From contig CBDFHC010000002.1 in the NCBI GenBank assembly GCA_965247585.1, positions 186,001 to 250,000 on the forward strand: a stretch of DNA of 64,000 bases, written 5' to 3'. Below, in pieces: positions 35,990-44,959 of the stretch. Origin of the DNA: CBDFHC01 sp965247585 (GTDB lineage Bacteria > Chloroflexota > Dehalococcoidia > Lucifugimonadales > GCA-2712585). The position numbers and the translations under genes were made by a program. Numbering within the stretch: the stretch's first letter is position 1; the number at the start of each line of letters is the position of its first letter. The notes below the pieces were generated by a model. The model saw only the letters and a list, made by a program, of their open reading frames with translations, searched no databases and was not told the origin of the DNA.

Positions 35990-37601
35990 ATGCTTAGACT
36001 ACTCTCAATGAAACCGATTCTATTTTTAGCGTTCTTTGCCCTGGCGGTGGCGCTTACCGGCTCGACGGCGCTGGCGGGCAACGGCGGCGGACAGGGGCTG
36101 GAACGGGCCAAGGAGGTCCAGGAAGCCCACTCCAACTCGCTAATTGCCCGAGCCGACGTGGTCGGCACCGGGGTTGGCATAGGAGCGGACGGGCAGGCCG
36201 TTATAGTGGTCTACACGTTGTCTGCGACAGCACCCGCGTTGCCGAGCAGGCTTGACGGGGTTTCCGTGACCGCACGGGCCACCGGGCGTATAGACGCCAG
36301 GGTGGACCCGAAGGCCCGGTTCCCCAGGCCGGTGCCCATTGGTGTATCCACGGGACATCCGCTGATCACCGCCGGCACGATAGGCGCCAGGGTAAAGGAC
36401 GGTAGCGGGAACCTATATGCACTGAGCAACAACCACGTCTACGCCAATGCCAACGCCGCCAGCATTGGCGATAGCACGCTGCAACCAGGAGCGTACGACG
36501 GCGGAACGGACCCGGCGGACAAGATTGGAACGCTGCATGACTTTCAGCCAATTAGCTTCAAGAATGGCACGACGAATGTGATCGACGCCGCCATCGCCAG
36601 CACCACCTCCAATGACCTAGGCACGGGAACCCCCAGCGATGGCTATGGAATACCCAGTTCAACGACGGCGGCTGCTTTTGTAGGGCAAGCGGTCCAGAAG
36701 TACGGCCGAACTACCGGACAGACCTACGGGACGGTCAGCGCGATAAACGTGATCGTAGATATTTGCTACGAAGCGCGGGGCCCTTACCGCTGCAAGAAGA
36801 ACAAGCTGGCCAGGTTTGTGGACCAGATCGCCATCATCGATGGCAACTTCAGCGCAGGTGGCGATTCCGGATCCTCGATTTTGACCAACAATGCGGCCAA
36901 GAACCCGGTGGCTCTCCTCTTCGCCGGCGGCTCCACGCACACCTTCGCCAACCCGATTGGTCCGGTGCTTGCGCGGTTCAACGTAACGATAGACGATACT
37001 CTTCCGGGACCGGTGAACGATCCGCCAGTGGCGACGATCAGCAGCCCGGCGGATGGGTCCACTCACCCGTCCGGGGCGACCATACAGTTTACCGGAAGCG
37101 CCAGTGATACCGAGGACGGTGACGTGACGGCGAGCCTGGTGTGGACGTCTGATGGCGGGCAGGTGGGCACGGGCGGCAGCTTCATAGCGGTGCTGTCCGA
37201 TGGGAATCACGCGATAACAGCCACGGCCACAGATGCCGGTGGTAAGACCGGGTCAGACACTGTAAACATTACAGTGGGAACTGTGACCCAGCCCACCTCG
37301 GTGATAGTCGATTCCATTTCGTACGCCACCGAGGGCGGTAAGAGCAGGGATAAGCACTTGCTGGTGACGGTGGCGCTGGTGGATGACCTTAGGAGGGGTG
37401 GTTAGTGGGGCCGTGGTATCCATACAGATTGATAACGACCTGGGCCAGAGCCGGGTTGGCACTGGCACAACGGGCGCAGGAGGAACATTGACGTTCTCCT
37501 GGAAGAACGCGGCGTCCACTTGCTACAATACGGCGGTAACGGGCGTTTCCGCCGGTCTGAACTGGGACGGGACGTACCCGGCAAACCAGTTTTGCAAGTA
37601 G
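35990..37601 (+). pseudogene. secreted trypsin-like protease with Ig-like C-terminus, frameshifted near 37390
   Basis: The first frame (to 37405) has a signal peptide (FLAFFALAVALTGSTALAG), an N-domain with VVGTGVGIGADGQAVIVVY, and a trypsin-like domain with His in LSNNHVYA, Asp in VIDAAIAS and catalytic Ser in GDSGSSIL. An Ig-like repeat (PPVATISSPADGSTHPSG) follows. At about 37383-37395 the frame is lost, and the next frame continues a further Ig-like domain (GGVVSGAVVSIQIDND to 37601, ending NQFCK). The shift is +1 at CTT AGG AGG. The catalytic part is intact, so a truncated active protease could still be made. It may also be a sequencing error or a recoding site. Confidence 0.7.
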
Positions 37602-37633
37602 CGGCGAATGTAGCGTTTAGATAAAGATTGGCG

Positions 37634-37672
37634 ACGTCAAAGGGACCGGCTTTTCGCCGGTCCCTTTGACGT
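37634..37672. terminator. strong palindromic hairpin after the protease gene
   Basis: A perfect 17-pair inverted repeat (37634-37650 with 37656-37672) with loop TTTTC lies 32 bases after the protease stop. There is no long T-tract after it on either strand, so it is a terminator-like hairpin rather than a textbook intrinsic terminator. Confidence 0.65.
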
Positions 37673-37700
37673 TGTCCATGACCACGGTGGGGTTCTAGTA

Positions 37701-38913
37701 CTCAGTCAACTCGGTTTTGGTAATTGTTTAAGAAAACGTCTAAGGTTGATACCCTTTTTTAGGAGTGTTGACGTAGGAGGGTGGCAGCCATGGGACGAGA
37801 ACGGTATGTGGTCCGGTTGGAAAGGGAAGAACGAGACCAGTTGGAACGACTGATTCGCGGGGGAAAGAGCCCAGCGCGAAAGGTTGCCCGGGCCCGTATT
37901 CTGCTAAAGGCAGATACGGGCTGGGGGGTGATCGCATCGTGGAGGCGCTGGACACGTCTGCGGGTACGGTGTGCCGTACCAAGCGGCGGTACCTGGAGGG
38001 AGGACTGAAGCGGGCCTTGGAGGAAGATCCTCGGCCAGGACATCCGACCAAACTGGATGAGCGGGGGGAAGCGCACCTGATTGCCCTGGCGTGCAGCGAG
38101 GCCCCTCCAGGCCATGACCACTGGACCCTGCGGCTCCTGGCAAACAAGGTGGTGGAGTTGGGGCTGGCGCCCTCCATGTCCCACGAGGGAATTCGCAAGC
38201 GGTTGAAAAAAACAGTCTCAAGCCGTGGCAGAAGAAGGAGTGGTGTATTCCCCAGGTGAGCGCCGAGTTTGTGGCGTGTATGGAGGATGTGCTGGACCTT
38301 TACGCGGAACCCTATGACCCAGAGCGCCCGGTGGTCTGTTTCGACGAGACCTCCAAGCAGTTGCTGGCGGAAAAGAGGTCTCCGATCCCGCCCAAGCCGG
38401 CACGACGGGAGCGATACGATTACGAGTACCAGCGCAATGGCACCCGAAACCTGTTCATGCTGTGCGAGCCCCTGGCGGGCTGGAGGCATGTGGCAGTGAC
38501 CGAACGTCGTACCATGGTGGACTTCGCTCAGCAGATGCGGTGGCTGGCCGATGAAGCTTACCCAGCGTCCGAGAAGATCCGGGTGGTGCTGGACAACCTC
38601 AACACCCACAAACCAGCTTCCCTCTACGAAACCTTCGAGCCCAAGGAGGCTAGGCGAATACGCAAACGCTTGGAGTTTCACTACACTCCCAAGCACGGTA
38701 GTTGGCTCAACATGGCAGAGATCGAGTTCAGTGTCTTGGCCAGGCGAGTCCTGCGCCGGCGTATTGCCGATGAAGAGACTTTGAGTGGCGAGATCGCGGC
38801 CCTGGAGGCAGAACGAAACCAAGCCGGAGCAACCATTGACTGGAGATTCTCCACTGTGGACGCCCGAGTCAAGCTTCACCATCTCTATCCTGCCAACAAT
38901 TAGGTTGACTGAG
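37701..38913 (+). mobile_element. IS630-family insertion sequence
   Basis: Ten-base inverted repeats CTCAGTCAAC (37701-37710) and GTTGACTGAG (38904-38913) bound the element, and TA flanks it on both sides (37699-37700, 38914-38915) as expected for the TA target duplication of IS630. The bases beyond the TA, CTAG on each side, show that the target was the palindrome CTAG-TA-CTAG. The transposase lies between in three overlapping frames. The element is inserted between the protease gene and a small gene that resembles the protease N-domain. Confidence 0.88.
37790..38903 (+). CDS. IS630-family transposase in shifted frames
   Basis: The protein starts at ATG 37790 (MGRERYVVRLEREERDQLERL) with GGAGG ahead. 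The frame moves by -1 near a G6 run at about 37921-37928, and again by -1 at an A7 run (about 38204-38211), after which the catalytic part follows: VVCFDETS, VVLDNLNTHKP and HGSWLNMAEIEFSVL supply the DDE residues. A -1 slip on A6-A7 is the usual way IS630 elements join their two frames, so the second shift is probably programmed. The first, in the N-terminal helix-turn-helix region, may be programmed or a lesion. Confidence 0.75.
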
Positions 38914-38973
38914 TACTAGCTGGACCATACGAAAGACGGTCACGTGCCTCGCCGAAAGGAAAGGGAGCCGTAG

Positions 38974-39201
38974 ATGGAACAGAAACCTATCAAGGCTGTG
39001 TTAGATGCAAACTTTGACCGCTTAATGTCGATTCCCGGGGTGTTAGGCACCGGCGAGGGCAGAGAGAGGGGTGTGGCGTGCGTGAAGGTGTTCGTGATAA
39101 GCAAAAATGCCGGGTTGATGAAGCGGCTGCCGAAGGAGCTGGACGGATATGAGGTGGTGGTGGAAGAGACGGGGGAGATAGAGGCCAGGGGCGCCAGCTA
39201 G
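38974..39201 (+). CDS. small protein resembling the protease N-domain
   Basis: A 75-residue cytoplasmic protein (no signal peptide). DANFDRLMSIPGVLGTGEG followed by VKVFVISKNAGLMKRLPKELDGYEVVVEETGEIEA parallels the VVGTGVGIGADG...IVVY...LPSRLDGVSVTARATGRI stretch of the secreted protease on the other side of the IS. The shared domain recurs as an N-terminal region in Nal1-like trypsin-fold proteases. Before the IS inserted, the two genes were adjacent. The role is unknown; it may be an inhibitor-like or anchor domain. Confidence 0.6.
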   Translation: MEQKPIKAVLDANFDRLMSIPGVLGTGEGRERGVACVKVFVISKNAGLMKRLPKELDGYEVVVEETGEIEARGAS

Positions 39202-39435
39202 CTGACTGGGGGGAGCTGGAGAGGCGCAGGGCCGCCAGGCGGGCGAAAGAAAGGTAGTCTCAATCAGGTGGCCGGCAGGCGACAGTTTTGGGTCCTGGGT
39301 TGGCTCCAGTGATTGGTCAAGGGCCTATGAGGCCAGCTTTCCCCTTGACACCCAAATTTTATCTGTGATAATTTTCACTCGCCGATGTTCAGGGTCCGTC
39401 TGATACTGCCTGGAAGATGGTGAAAGAGCCGCCCC
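39202..39435. other. intergenic region carrying the respiratory operon promoter
   Basis: No gene is supported in these 234 bases; the only clear signal is the promoter at 39345-39372. Confidence 0.5.
39345..39372 (+). promoter_or_regulatory. sigma70-type promoter for the ACIII operon
   Basis: TTGACA at 39345-39350 is a consensus -35 box; GATAAT at 39367-39372 matches five of six -10 bases, with a 16-base spacer. It lies 64 bases before the first gene of the alternative complex III block. Confidence 0.65.
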
Positions 39436-39732
39436 ATGATGCCAGACCCGACAGCCATCAGTTCCTATGAGTGGAGCGAACTCGGCAAGCTGCTGCACAA
39501 CCTGTGGTATTACCTGGCGCTAATTGTGGTTTTTGCCGGCACAATGTTAACGGCAATGGCCATAATCCCGTCGCTGGTCTCCACCCGCCACCTGCCTGCC
39601 AGCGCGAACCAGTTCAGATTCTCCTTAGTGCTGGCCTCCCTGGCGTTTCTAGGTCTGGGTTTGGCCCTAATGATTTACACGGAAGACGTAGCCCGCGTTA
39701 TGGGAAGATTCTACGACCGGTGGTGGATCTAG
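39436..39732 (+). CDS. small two-helix membrane protein at the head of the ACIII operon
   Basis: A 98-residue protein with two clear membrane segments (LWYYLALIVVFAGTMLTAMAIIP; FRFSLVLASLAFLGLGLALMIY) and short polar ends. ATGs occur at 39436 and 39439. I do not recognise a family, but its place directly after the operon promoter and before actA suggests an accessory subunit or assembly factor of alternative complex III. The first helix with an SxPSLVSTR loop resembles small electron-transport subunits only in general form. Confidence 0.7.
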   Translation: MMPDPTAISSYEWSELGKLLHNLWYYLALIVVFAGTMLTAMAIIPSLVSTRHLPASANQFRFSLVLASLAFLGLGLALMIYTEDVARVMGRFYDRWWI

Positions 39733-39885
39733 GATGGCGGCGGTGGGGGAAAAAGTTTTGAAGGGATGGCGACCAGAGCGGACGGAAGTATGGGCAGTCA
39801 GAAATCAGACCACGTTTTCGCCTTATGTTTTTCGGAAGGCACCAGCCCCACCCAATCACAGCTTACCTGGGGCCGATAGAGTTTG
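39733..39885. other. intergenic region before actA
   Basis: About 150 bases with no supported gene; a short frame at 39790 (GSQKSDHVFALCF) has no ribosome site or similarity and is not called. Confidence 0.4.
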
Positions 39886-40482
39886 ATGCGCCGCAAGTCC
39901 AGACTGATTCCGCTGGCGCTGGGCGGGTTTGTCACTACCGGCCTCATGATTGTGGTGGTGGTGTTTGTGTTGCGAGCCTGGTGGTCAACCCCGTTCCAGG
40001 TCTTCGGGATGGGGGAGCCACCTGAGCAACCGATAGCGTTTCCTCACACGCAGCATGTTGCCGTAGACGGCATTAACTGTGCATTTTGCCACCGGAACGT
40101 TCTGGCAGGCGAGGCAGCGACGGTCCCCGCGGTGGAGCAGTGCATGTTCTGCCACACCACTATTCAGGGCGCCGATGCCCCGGCGGAGGTAGCCAAGGTG
40201 GTGGCGCATTTTGAGAACAAGGAGCCTATAAACTGGAAGCGAGTCCACCATCTGCCGGACCACGTTCAGTTCTCGCATGAGCCGCACATAAGGTATCTGA
40301 CGGAGGTGCAGGCGCTTTCGATTGAACAGTCGTGCGCTACCTGTCACGGCCAGGTCAGGGATATGGTTGAGGTGGAGCAAGTGCGCCGCCTGAAGATGGG
40401 GGACTGTGTGGACTGCCACCGTAACAACCAGCAGTACACGGAAAACAAAGACATTACTGACTGCACAACGTGCCATTATTAA
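39886..40482 (+). CDS. actA: alternative complex III pentahaem cytochrome c subunit
   Basis: The 198-residue protein has one N-terminal membrane anchor (LALGGFVTTGLMIVVVVFVL) and five CxxCH haem motifs: CAFCH, CMFCH, CATCH, CVDCH and CTTCH. This is the haem count of ActA, which takes electrons from the iron-sulfur subunit and passes them on. ATG 39886 is used rather than the preceding TTG. The next gene, actB1, starts 12 bases after its stop. Confidence 0.93.
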   Translation: MRRKSRLIPLALGGFVTTGLMIVVVVFVLRAWWSTPFQVFGMGEPPEQPIAFPHTQHVAVDGINCAFCHRNVLAGEAATVPAVEQCMFCHTTIQGADAPAEVAKVVAHFENKEPINWKRVHHLPDHVQFSHEPHIRYLTEVQALSIEQSCATCHGQVRDMVEVEQVRRLKMGDCVDCHRNNQQYTENKDITDCTTCHY

Positions 40483-40494
40483 GGCGATTGATTG

Positions 40495-42765
40495 ATGAAC
40501 GTCTCTAGAAGAGCTTTTCTTAGACTGGCGGGCGTCTCAACGCTGGGAGCGGTGGCGTGTAACGTCTTCGATGAAAACGAGTTCGTGTCTCAGAGCCCAG
40601 TGCAGCTTCCGGAGGACCTGGTTACCGGAACGGACAACTGGTACGCCACGCTGTGCCGCCAGTGCTCGGAGGCCGAGGGCCTGGTGGTACGGGTGATTGA
40701 GGGGCGCGCCAAGAAGGTGCAGGGCAACCCTCGCTATCCCACGAACAGAGGAGCGCATAGCGTTCGGTGTGAGGCGGGTCTGCAAGCGCTCTACCATCCA
40801 GACCGAATTACCACTCCCATGAAGCGCAGCGGCGCGCGGGGGGAACATGTAGCCATAGGCTGGGACGAGGCGTTGGATACGCTGAGAGACAAGTTGGCGG
40901 AACAGGGGACAGACGCAAAGTCGATGCTGATGGTGACCGAGCCGCTGCGGGGAAGCCTGGCGAACTTGGTAACGAACTTCTCCAATGCGTACGGCGGGCG
41001 GCACATTGCGTTCCAGCCCATGGAAGAGGCGGTGTTCAATCGGGTGATTTGGGACATGCTGCAGCAGGAAGCGCTGCCGCTGTTCGACATTGATCGGGCC
41101 GACTACGTGCTTTCGTTCGGGGCGGACTTTCTTGGCACCTGGATCTCCCCGGTGCAGTTCTCCCGAGGATATGGCGAGTTTCGTCAAGGGGAAGGGCGAT
41201 CGCGGGGGAAGTTTGTACACGTGGACGCCAGGTTCTCCATGTCAGCGGCCAACGCGGACCAGTGGGTGCCGATTTACCCCGGCTACGAGGGCCTGCTGGC
41301 GTTAAGCATAGCGCAGGTGATCGTGTCCGAGGGGCGCACGGACGCCGACATTATCGCGGCGATGACCGGGGACGACCGGACGGCGTTGGACGCGTTCGCA
41401 CCGGAGCGGGTTGTTGGGGACTTGGGTATACCGGCATTGAACGGCCACAGCGCCGTAGAGACGATTCGAGAGATAGCGCACGAGTTTGCCGAGGGCGGCT
41501 CACGAAGCCTGGCCATCGGCGGGGGCTCGGCGGGGGCGCATACCAACGGTTATTTCAACTTGCAGGCGATTTATGCGCTCAACTTCCTGGTGGGCGCCGT
41601 TGGCCGGAACGGGACGGTTAGGTTTAACCCGCCGCCACCGGTGGCTAGCCTTCGGTCACGGATTGAGGCGGGAAGCGCGCAGGAATGGAAATCCATAAGA
41701 GACGGTATTGGAGCGGAAACGAAGCTCGTGCTCTTCCGGGGAGTGGACCCGGTGCATGGCCTGCCGGGCGATCTGGCCTTCGGGGATTCGCTAAACAGAG
41801 ACGACATTTTCGTTGTCAGCTTTTCGACGTTGATGGATGACACTACCCGATTGGCAGACCTGGTGCTGCCGGACCGGGCGCCGCTGGAGGACTGGGGTAA
41901 CGATATTCCCCAGCCTGGGCCGGGCTACGAGATAGTAGGGCTGCAACAACCGGTGGTGAACCCGCTGCCGGGCGTTGTGCCAATGTCGTTCGCGGACATC
42001 CTGCTGCGGATGCGCGGAGAGTTGGACCTGCCCACGCCAGGACCGCTGCGGCACGGACTCTATGTAGATGTCTTGAAGGAGCACGCCCGGGAACTGCAAG
42101 AGCTAGGGCGAGGCTCGGTGCGGGACGAGAACTTCGATGAGTTTTGGAACCAGCTTCTGCAAAGCGGGGGATGGTGGGACGACAGCGCCGAGGGCGCCGG
42201 AACGCCACAGAGACCGCGGTACCAGGAGATAGTGGGGGGCGCCAAGAAGCCCGGAATCATAGGTCTGCAGGGGGACGACACGTATTATCTGGTGCCCTTC
42301 CAGACGGTTGGCCTGACTGACGGCCGAGGCGCTCACTTGCCGTGGCTCCAGTCCACGCCGGACCCGCTGACCAGCGCGGCCTGGTCAACCTGGGTTGAGA
42401 TCAACTCGGGTACGGCGGAGGAGAAGGGGATAAAAGAGGGGGACATTGTTTTGGTGGAAGGGGCCAACCAACGCACGTTTGAGACCCAAGTGTACGTGCA
42501 TCCTGGGATTCCGCCGGGAGTGGTGAGCATACCTGTGGGACAGGGACACGGGGCGGGCTCCCGCTATTCGGAAGGAAGAGGCAGCAGCTTGCTGGAGATA
42601 CTTGGGCTGCCGTTGGATGAGGAGACCGGAGCGCTGGCGTGGGCGTCCACCCGGGTGAAAATCACCAGGACTGGCCGTAGGGAGCCCATACCGAAGTTTG
42701 AGGGGATTGTGCCGGCGTTCCCGGTAAGCGCAGAGGCGAACATTGTAAAGTACGTACGGGAATAG
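40495..42765 (+). CDS. actB1: alternative complex III ActB1 subunit (molybdopterin-oxidoreductase fold)
   Basis: A 756-residue protein with a Tat signal (SRRAFLRLAGVSTLGAVAC) that also offers a Cys for lipid anchoring. It has the fold of the DMSO reductase superfamily: LCRQCSEAEGLVVRVIEGRAKKV, the long Rossmann-like domains and the C-terminal GGxxHP-like domain (YVHPGIPPGVVSIPVG). In ActB this part is known to lack the molybdenum cofactor and serves as a structural subunit. Here it is encoded separately from the ferredoxin part (ActB2); in Rhodothermus the two are fused. Confidence 0.92.
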   Translation: MNVSRRAFLRLAGVSTLGAVACNVFDENEFVSQSPVQLPEDLVTGTDNWYATLCRQCSEAEGLVVRVIEGRAKKVQGNPRYPTNRGAHSVRCEAGLQALYHPDRITTPMKRSGARGEHVAIGWDEALDTLRDKLAEQGTDAKSMLMVTEPLRGSLANLVTNFSNAYGGRHIAFQPMEEAVFNRVIWDMLQQEALPLFDIDRADYVLSFGADFLGTWISPVQFSRGYGEFRQGEGRSRGKFVHVDARFSMSAANADQWVPIYPGYEGLLALSIAQVIVSEGRTDADIIAAMTGDDRTALDAFAPERVVGDLGIPALNGHSAVETIREIAHEFAEGGSRSLAIGGGSAGAHTNGYFNLQAIYALNFLVGAVGRNGTVRFNPPPPVASLRSRIEAGSAQEWKSIRDGIGAETKLVLFRGVDPVHGLPGDLAFGDSLNRDDIFVVSFSTLMDDTTRLADLVLPDRAPLEDWGNDIPQPGPGYEIVGLQQPVVNPLPGVVPMSFADILLRMRGELDLPTPGPLRHGLYVDVLKEHARELQELGRGSVRDENFDEFWNQLLQSGGWWDDSAEGAGTPQRPRYQEIVGGAKKPGIIGLQGDDTYYLVPFQTVGLTDGRGAHLPWLQSTPDPLTSAAWSTWVEINSGTAEEKGIKEGDIVLVEGANQRTFETQVYVHPGIPPGVVSIPVGQGHGAGSRYSEGRGSSLLEILGLPLDEETGALAWASTRVKITRTGRREPIPKFEGIVPAFPVSAEANIVKYVRE

Positions 42766-42808
42766 TAACCTTCCGGCGCCAATGAGAAGAGAGACAAAAG
42801 GGTAGGTA

Positions 42809-43543
42809 ATGGTTAAAGCGCACAAATGGGGCATGGTAATAGACCTGGACAGGTGTACGGGGTGTCAGGCCTGCGTGATTGCGTGCCAGGCTGAAAACAA
42901 CGTCCCGGTTAACGAAGAGGTGGACTTTCTTTCCAGGCGGGCCAAGCAATGGATCCGTATAGATAGGGTGTGGGAGGGCGAATGGCCGAACATCAAGGCC
43001 CGGTTTATGCCGGTGATTTGCCAGCACTGCGAAAACGCCCCCTGCGAACCGGTATGCCCGGTGTACGCGACTTACCACAACAGCGAAGGGATGAACGTCC
43101 AGGTGTACAACCGGTGCGTGGGCACAAGGTATTGCGCGAACAACTGTCCGTACCAGGTGAGGTTCTTCAACTTCTTCGACCCGGAGTACCCAGAATCGCT
43201 AAAGAACCAACTCAACCCGGATGTGACGGTGCGCAGCCGTGGGATTATGGAGAAGTGCACGTTCTGCGTGCAGAGGGTCCGCCGTGCGGAGCGCCGGATT
43301 GAAGGCCATGACGGGGAGGAGCTGAGCGATCAGAAGCTGAAGGATGGCAACTACATGCCGGCCTGCGTGAGTGCCTGTCCTACGGATACGCTAATATTTG
43401 GTGATCTGAACGACTCAGGCAGCCAGGTGTCAAAGAAATTTGAGGACCGGCGGCACTACAAGCTGTTGGAGGAGATTGGCACAGACCCCAACGTGGTATA
43501 TCTGAAAAAGGTAGACCCGAACGCGGAACTGGTGCATGAATAA
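42809..43543 (+). CDS. actB2: alternative complex III ActB2 iron-sulfur subunit
   Basis: A 244-residue ferredoxin-like subunit with clusters of cysteines: CTGCQACVIACQAEN at the start, CQHCENAPCEPVCPV, CVGTRYCANNCPY, CTFCVQRV and CVSACPTDTL near the end. These would bind three 4Fe-4S and probably one 3Fe-4S cluster as in ActB/PsrB/NrfC proteins. It carries electrons from the quinol site of the NrfD-like subunit towards the haems. Its last eight bases overlap the start of the next gene. Confidence 0.93.
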   Translation: MVKAHKWGMVIDLDRCTGCQACVIACQAENNVPVNEEVDFLSRRAKQWIRIDRVWEGEWPNIKARFMPVICQHCENAPCEPVCPVYATYHNSEGMNVQVYNRCVGTRYCANNCPYQVRFFNFFDPEYPESLKNQLNPDVTVRSRGIMEKCTFCVQRVRRAERRIEGHDGEELSDQKLKDGNYMPACVSACPTDTLIFGDLNDSGSQVSKKFEDRRHYKLLEEIGTDPNVVYLKKVDPNAELVHE

Positions 43544-44936
43544 CGGCCACCCAAAATTTGACAGAGTCCAGCTCACCGTAGATGGGGAGGAGCTGAGCTC
43601 CGCCCAGCTTACGGCCGATGTAAGCCAGGGCTTTTTCCGGGTGGGCGCACCCTTCGGGTGGCTGCTGCTGGTGCTGTTCAGCCTTTTCATTATGGGGCTG
43701 GTGCCGTTCATCATCCGGGCGGCGGACGGGTTTGGGGACAGCGAAAGGGCGGAGTGGGGCTACATTGCGTCACTGTTTGCCTTTTTACTGATTACGGCCG
43801 GTTCGGCGCCGTTGGTGGCGGTGGCGTTCAGGATGACCAGGAACCACTGGCGACGCCCCTTCTCCAGGATTTCCGAGCTGTACGCGGTGGTGGGTCTTTT
43901 CACGCTGCTGCTGATGCTGCCGCTGCTGGCGATCCTGCCGTCTTTGGAAGGGCGGAACAGCCTGTGGGTGCTGCCGGACGCGTTCAGGGGCAACTTCATC
44001 TGGTACGACTTCATGGCGGTGGCCGGACTGGTGATCTGCGGGCTGGCGCTGCTGTTTGTTTCCGCGATACCAGACATGGCGATCCTGGCGCGGCAGAGCG
44101 GTGGGCTCCGCGGGCGAATTTTGGGAAGACTTGCGGGGCACTGGCATGGCACAGAGGGGCAGTGGGAGTGGCACCAGAGGGGGATATGGGCGCTGGGGGC
44201 CTTCTATTTCATGTTGCTGATTGTAGTCCACACGCTGGTGGCAACTGACTTTGTGATGTCATTGGTGCCGGGCTGGATCGACTCGATCATGCCGGCGCAT
44301 CAGGCGCTGACGGGCATCCAATGCGCGCTGGGCAGCGTTGTTGTGGCCGCGTTCCTGGTACGAACGTTTGGACCGCATAAAAAGTACATCCCCATGGAGA
44401 GTTTCTGGGCGATCAGCAAGGTGCTGCTGGCGTTGAGTCTGCTGTGGGCGTACTTCTGGTTTGCCGGGATGGTGACGTTCTGGTACGGCCGCACGCCGGT
44501 GGAACAGAATATTTTGAAGACGTTCATGTTTGAGTCGTACCGGGTGGCGTTCCTGTTGAACTTCTTCTTCAGCTTCCTGATCCCATTTTTGATGCTGATA
44601 TGGAACCCGGTGCGAAAGAGCGTGATAGGCCCGACTATCGCCGGGGCATCCGTGATGGTGGGCGCCTACTTCATGACGGTGCGCCTGTACGTCCCCGCCT
44701 TCGGGTTGGAGGAGGTGAAGGGACATGCGCTGGAAATAGTGCCGCTGCCCATTAAGCCGGACGCGCCAGACATCTTGATTGTTTTGGGAGGACTGGCGGG
44801 GGCCGCGTTGATTTATTTGCTGGCCAGCAAGATCTTCCCAATCATTTCCATCTGGGAGATGAAGGAGGGGCTGCTCTATCAGCGGGTCCGGCCGCTGTTG
44901 AGAAGCAGGTACCTAGTGGTTGGGAAGCCGGATTGA
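43536..44936 (+). CDS. actF: NrfD/PsrC-family membrane subunit (ActF-like)
   Basis: A 466-residue polytopic protein with about ten membrane segments. It belongs to the NrfD family but is divergent from ActC, with an N-terminal soluble stretch (FDRVQLTVDGEELSSAQL) before the first helix. In alternative complex III two NrfD-type subunits occur, ActC and ActF; this is assigned ActF by being the less ActC-like one, although it precedes actC here instead of ending the operon. The start overlaps actB2 by eight bases (ATGAATAA). Confidence 0.8.
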   Translation: MNNGHPKFDRVQLTVDGEELSSAQLTADVSQGFFRVGAPFGWLLLVLFSLFIMGLVPFIIRAADGFGDSERAEWGYIASLFAFLLITAGSAPLVAVAFRMTRNHWRRPFSRISELYAVVGLFTLLLMLPLLAILPSLEGRNSLWVLPDAFRGNFIWYDFMAVAGLVICGLALLFVSAIPDMAILARQSGGLRGRILGRLAGHWHGTEGQWEWHQRGIWALGAFYFMLLIVVHTLVATDFVMSLVPGWIDSIMPAHQALTGIQCALGSVVVAAFLVRTFGPHKKYIPMESFWAISKVLLALSLLWAYFWFAGMVTFWYGRTPVEQNILKTFMFESYRVAFLLNFFFSFLIPFLMLIWNPVRKSVIGPTIAGASVMVGAYFMTVRLYVPAFGLEEVKGHALEIVPLPIKPDAPDILIVLGGLAGAALIYLLASKIFPIISIWEMKEGLLYQRVRPLLRSRYLVVGKPD

Positions 44937-44959
44937 AGAAGGGCCGATAAGAGACAGAC

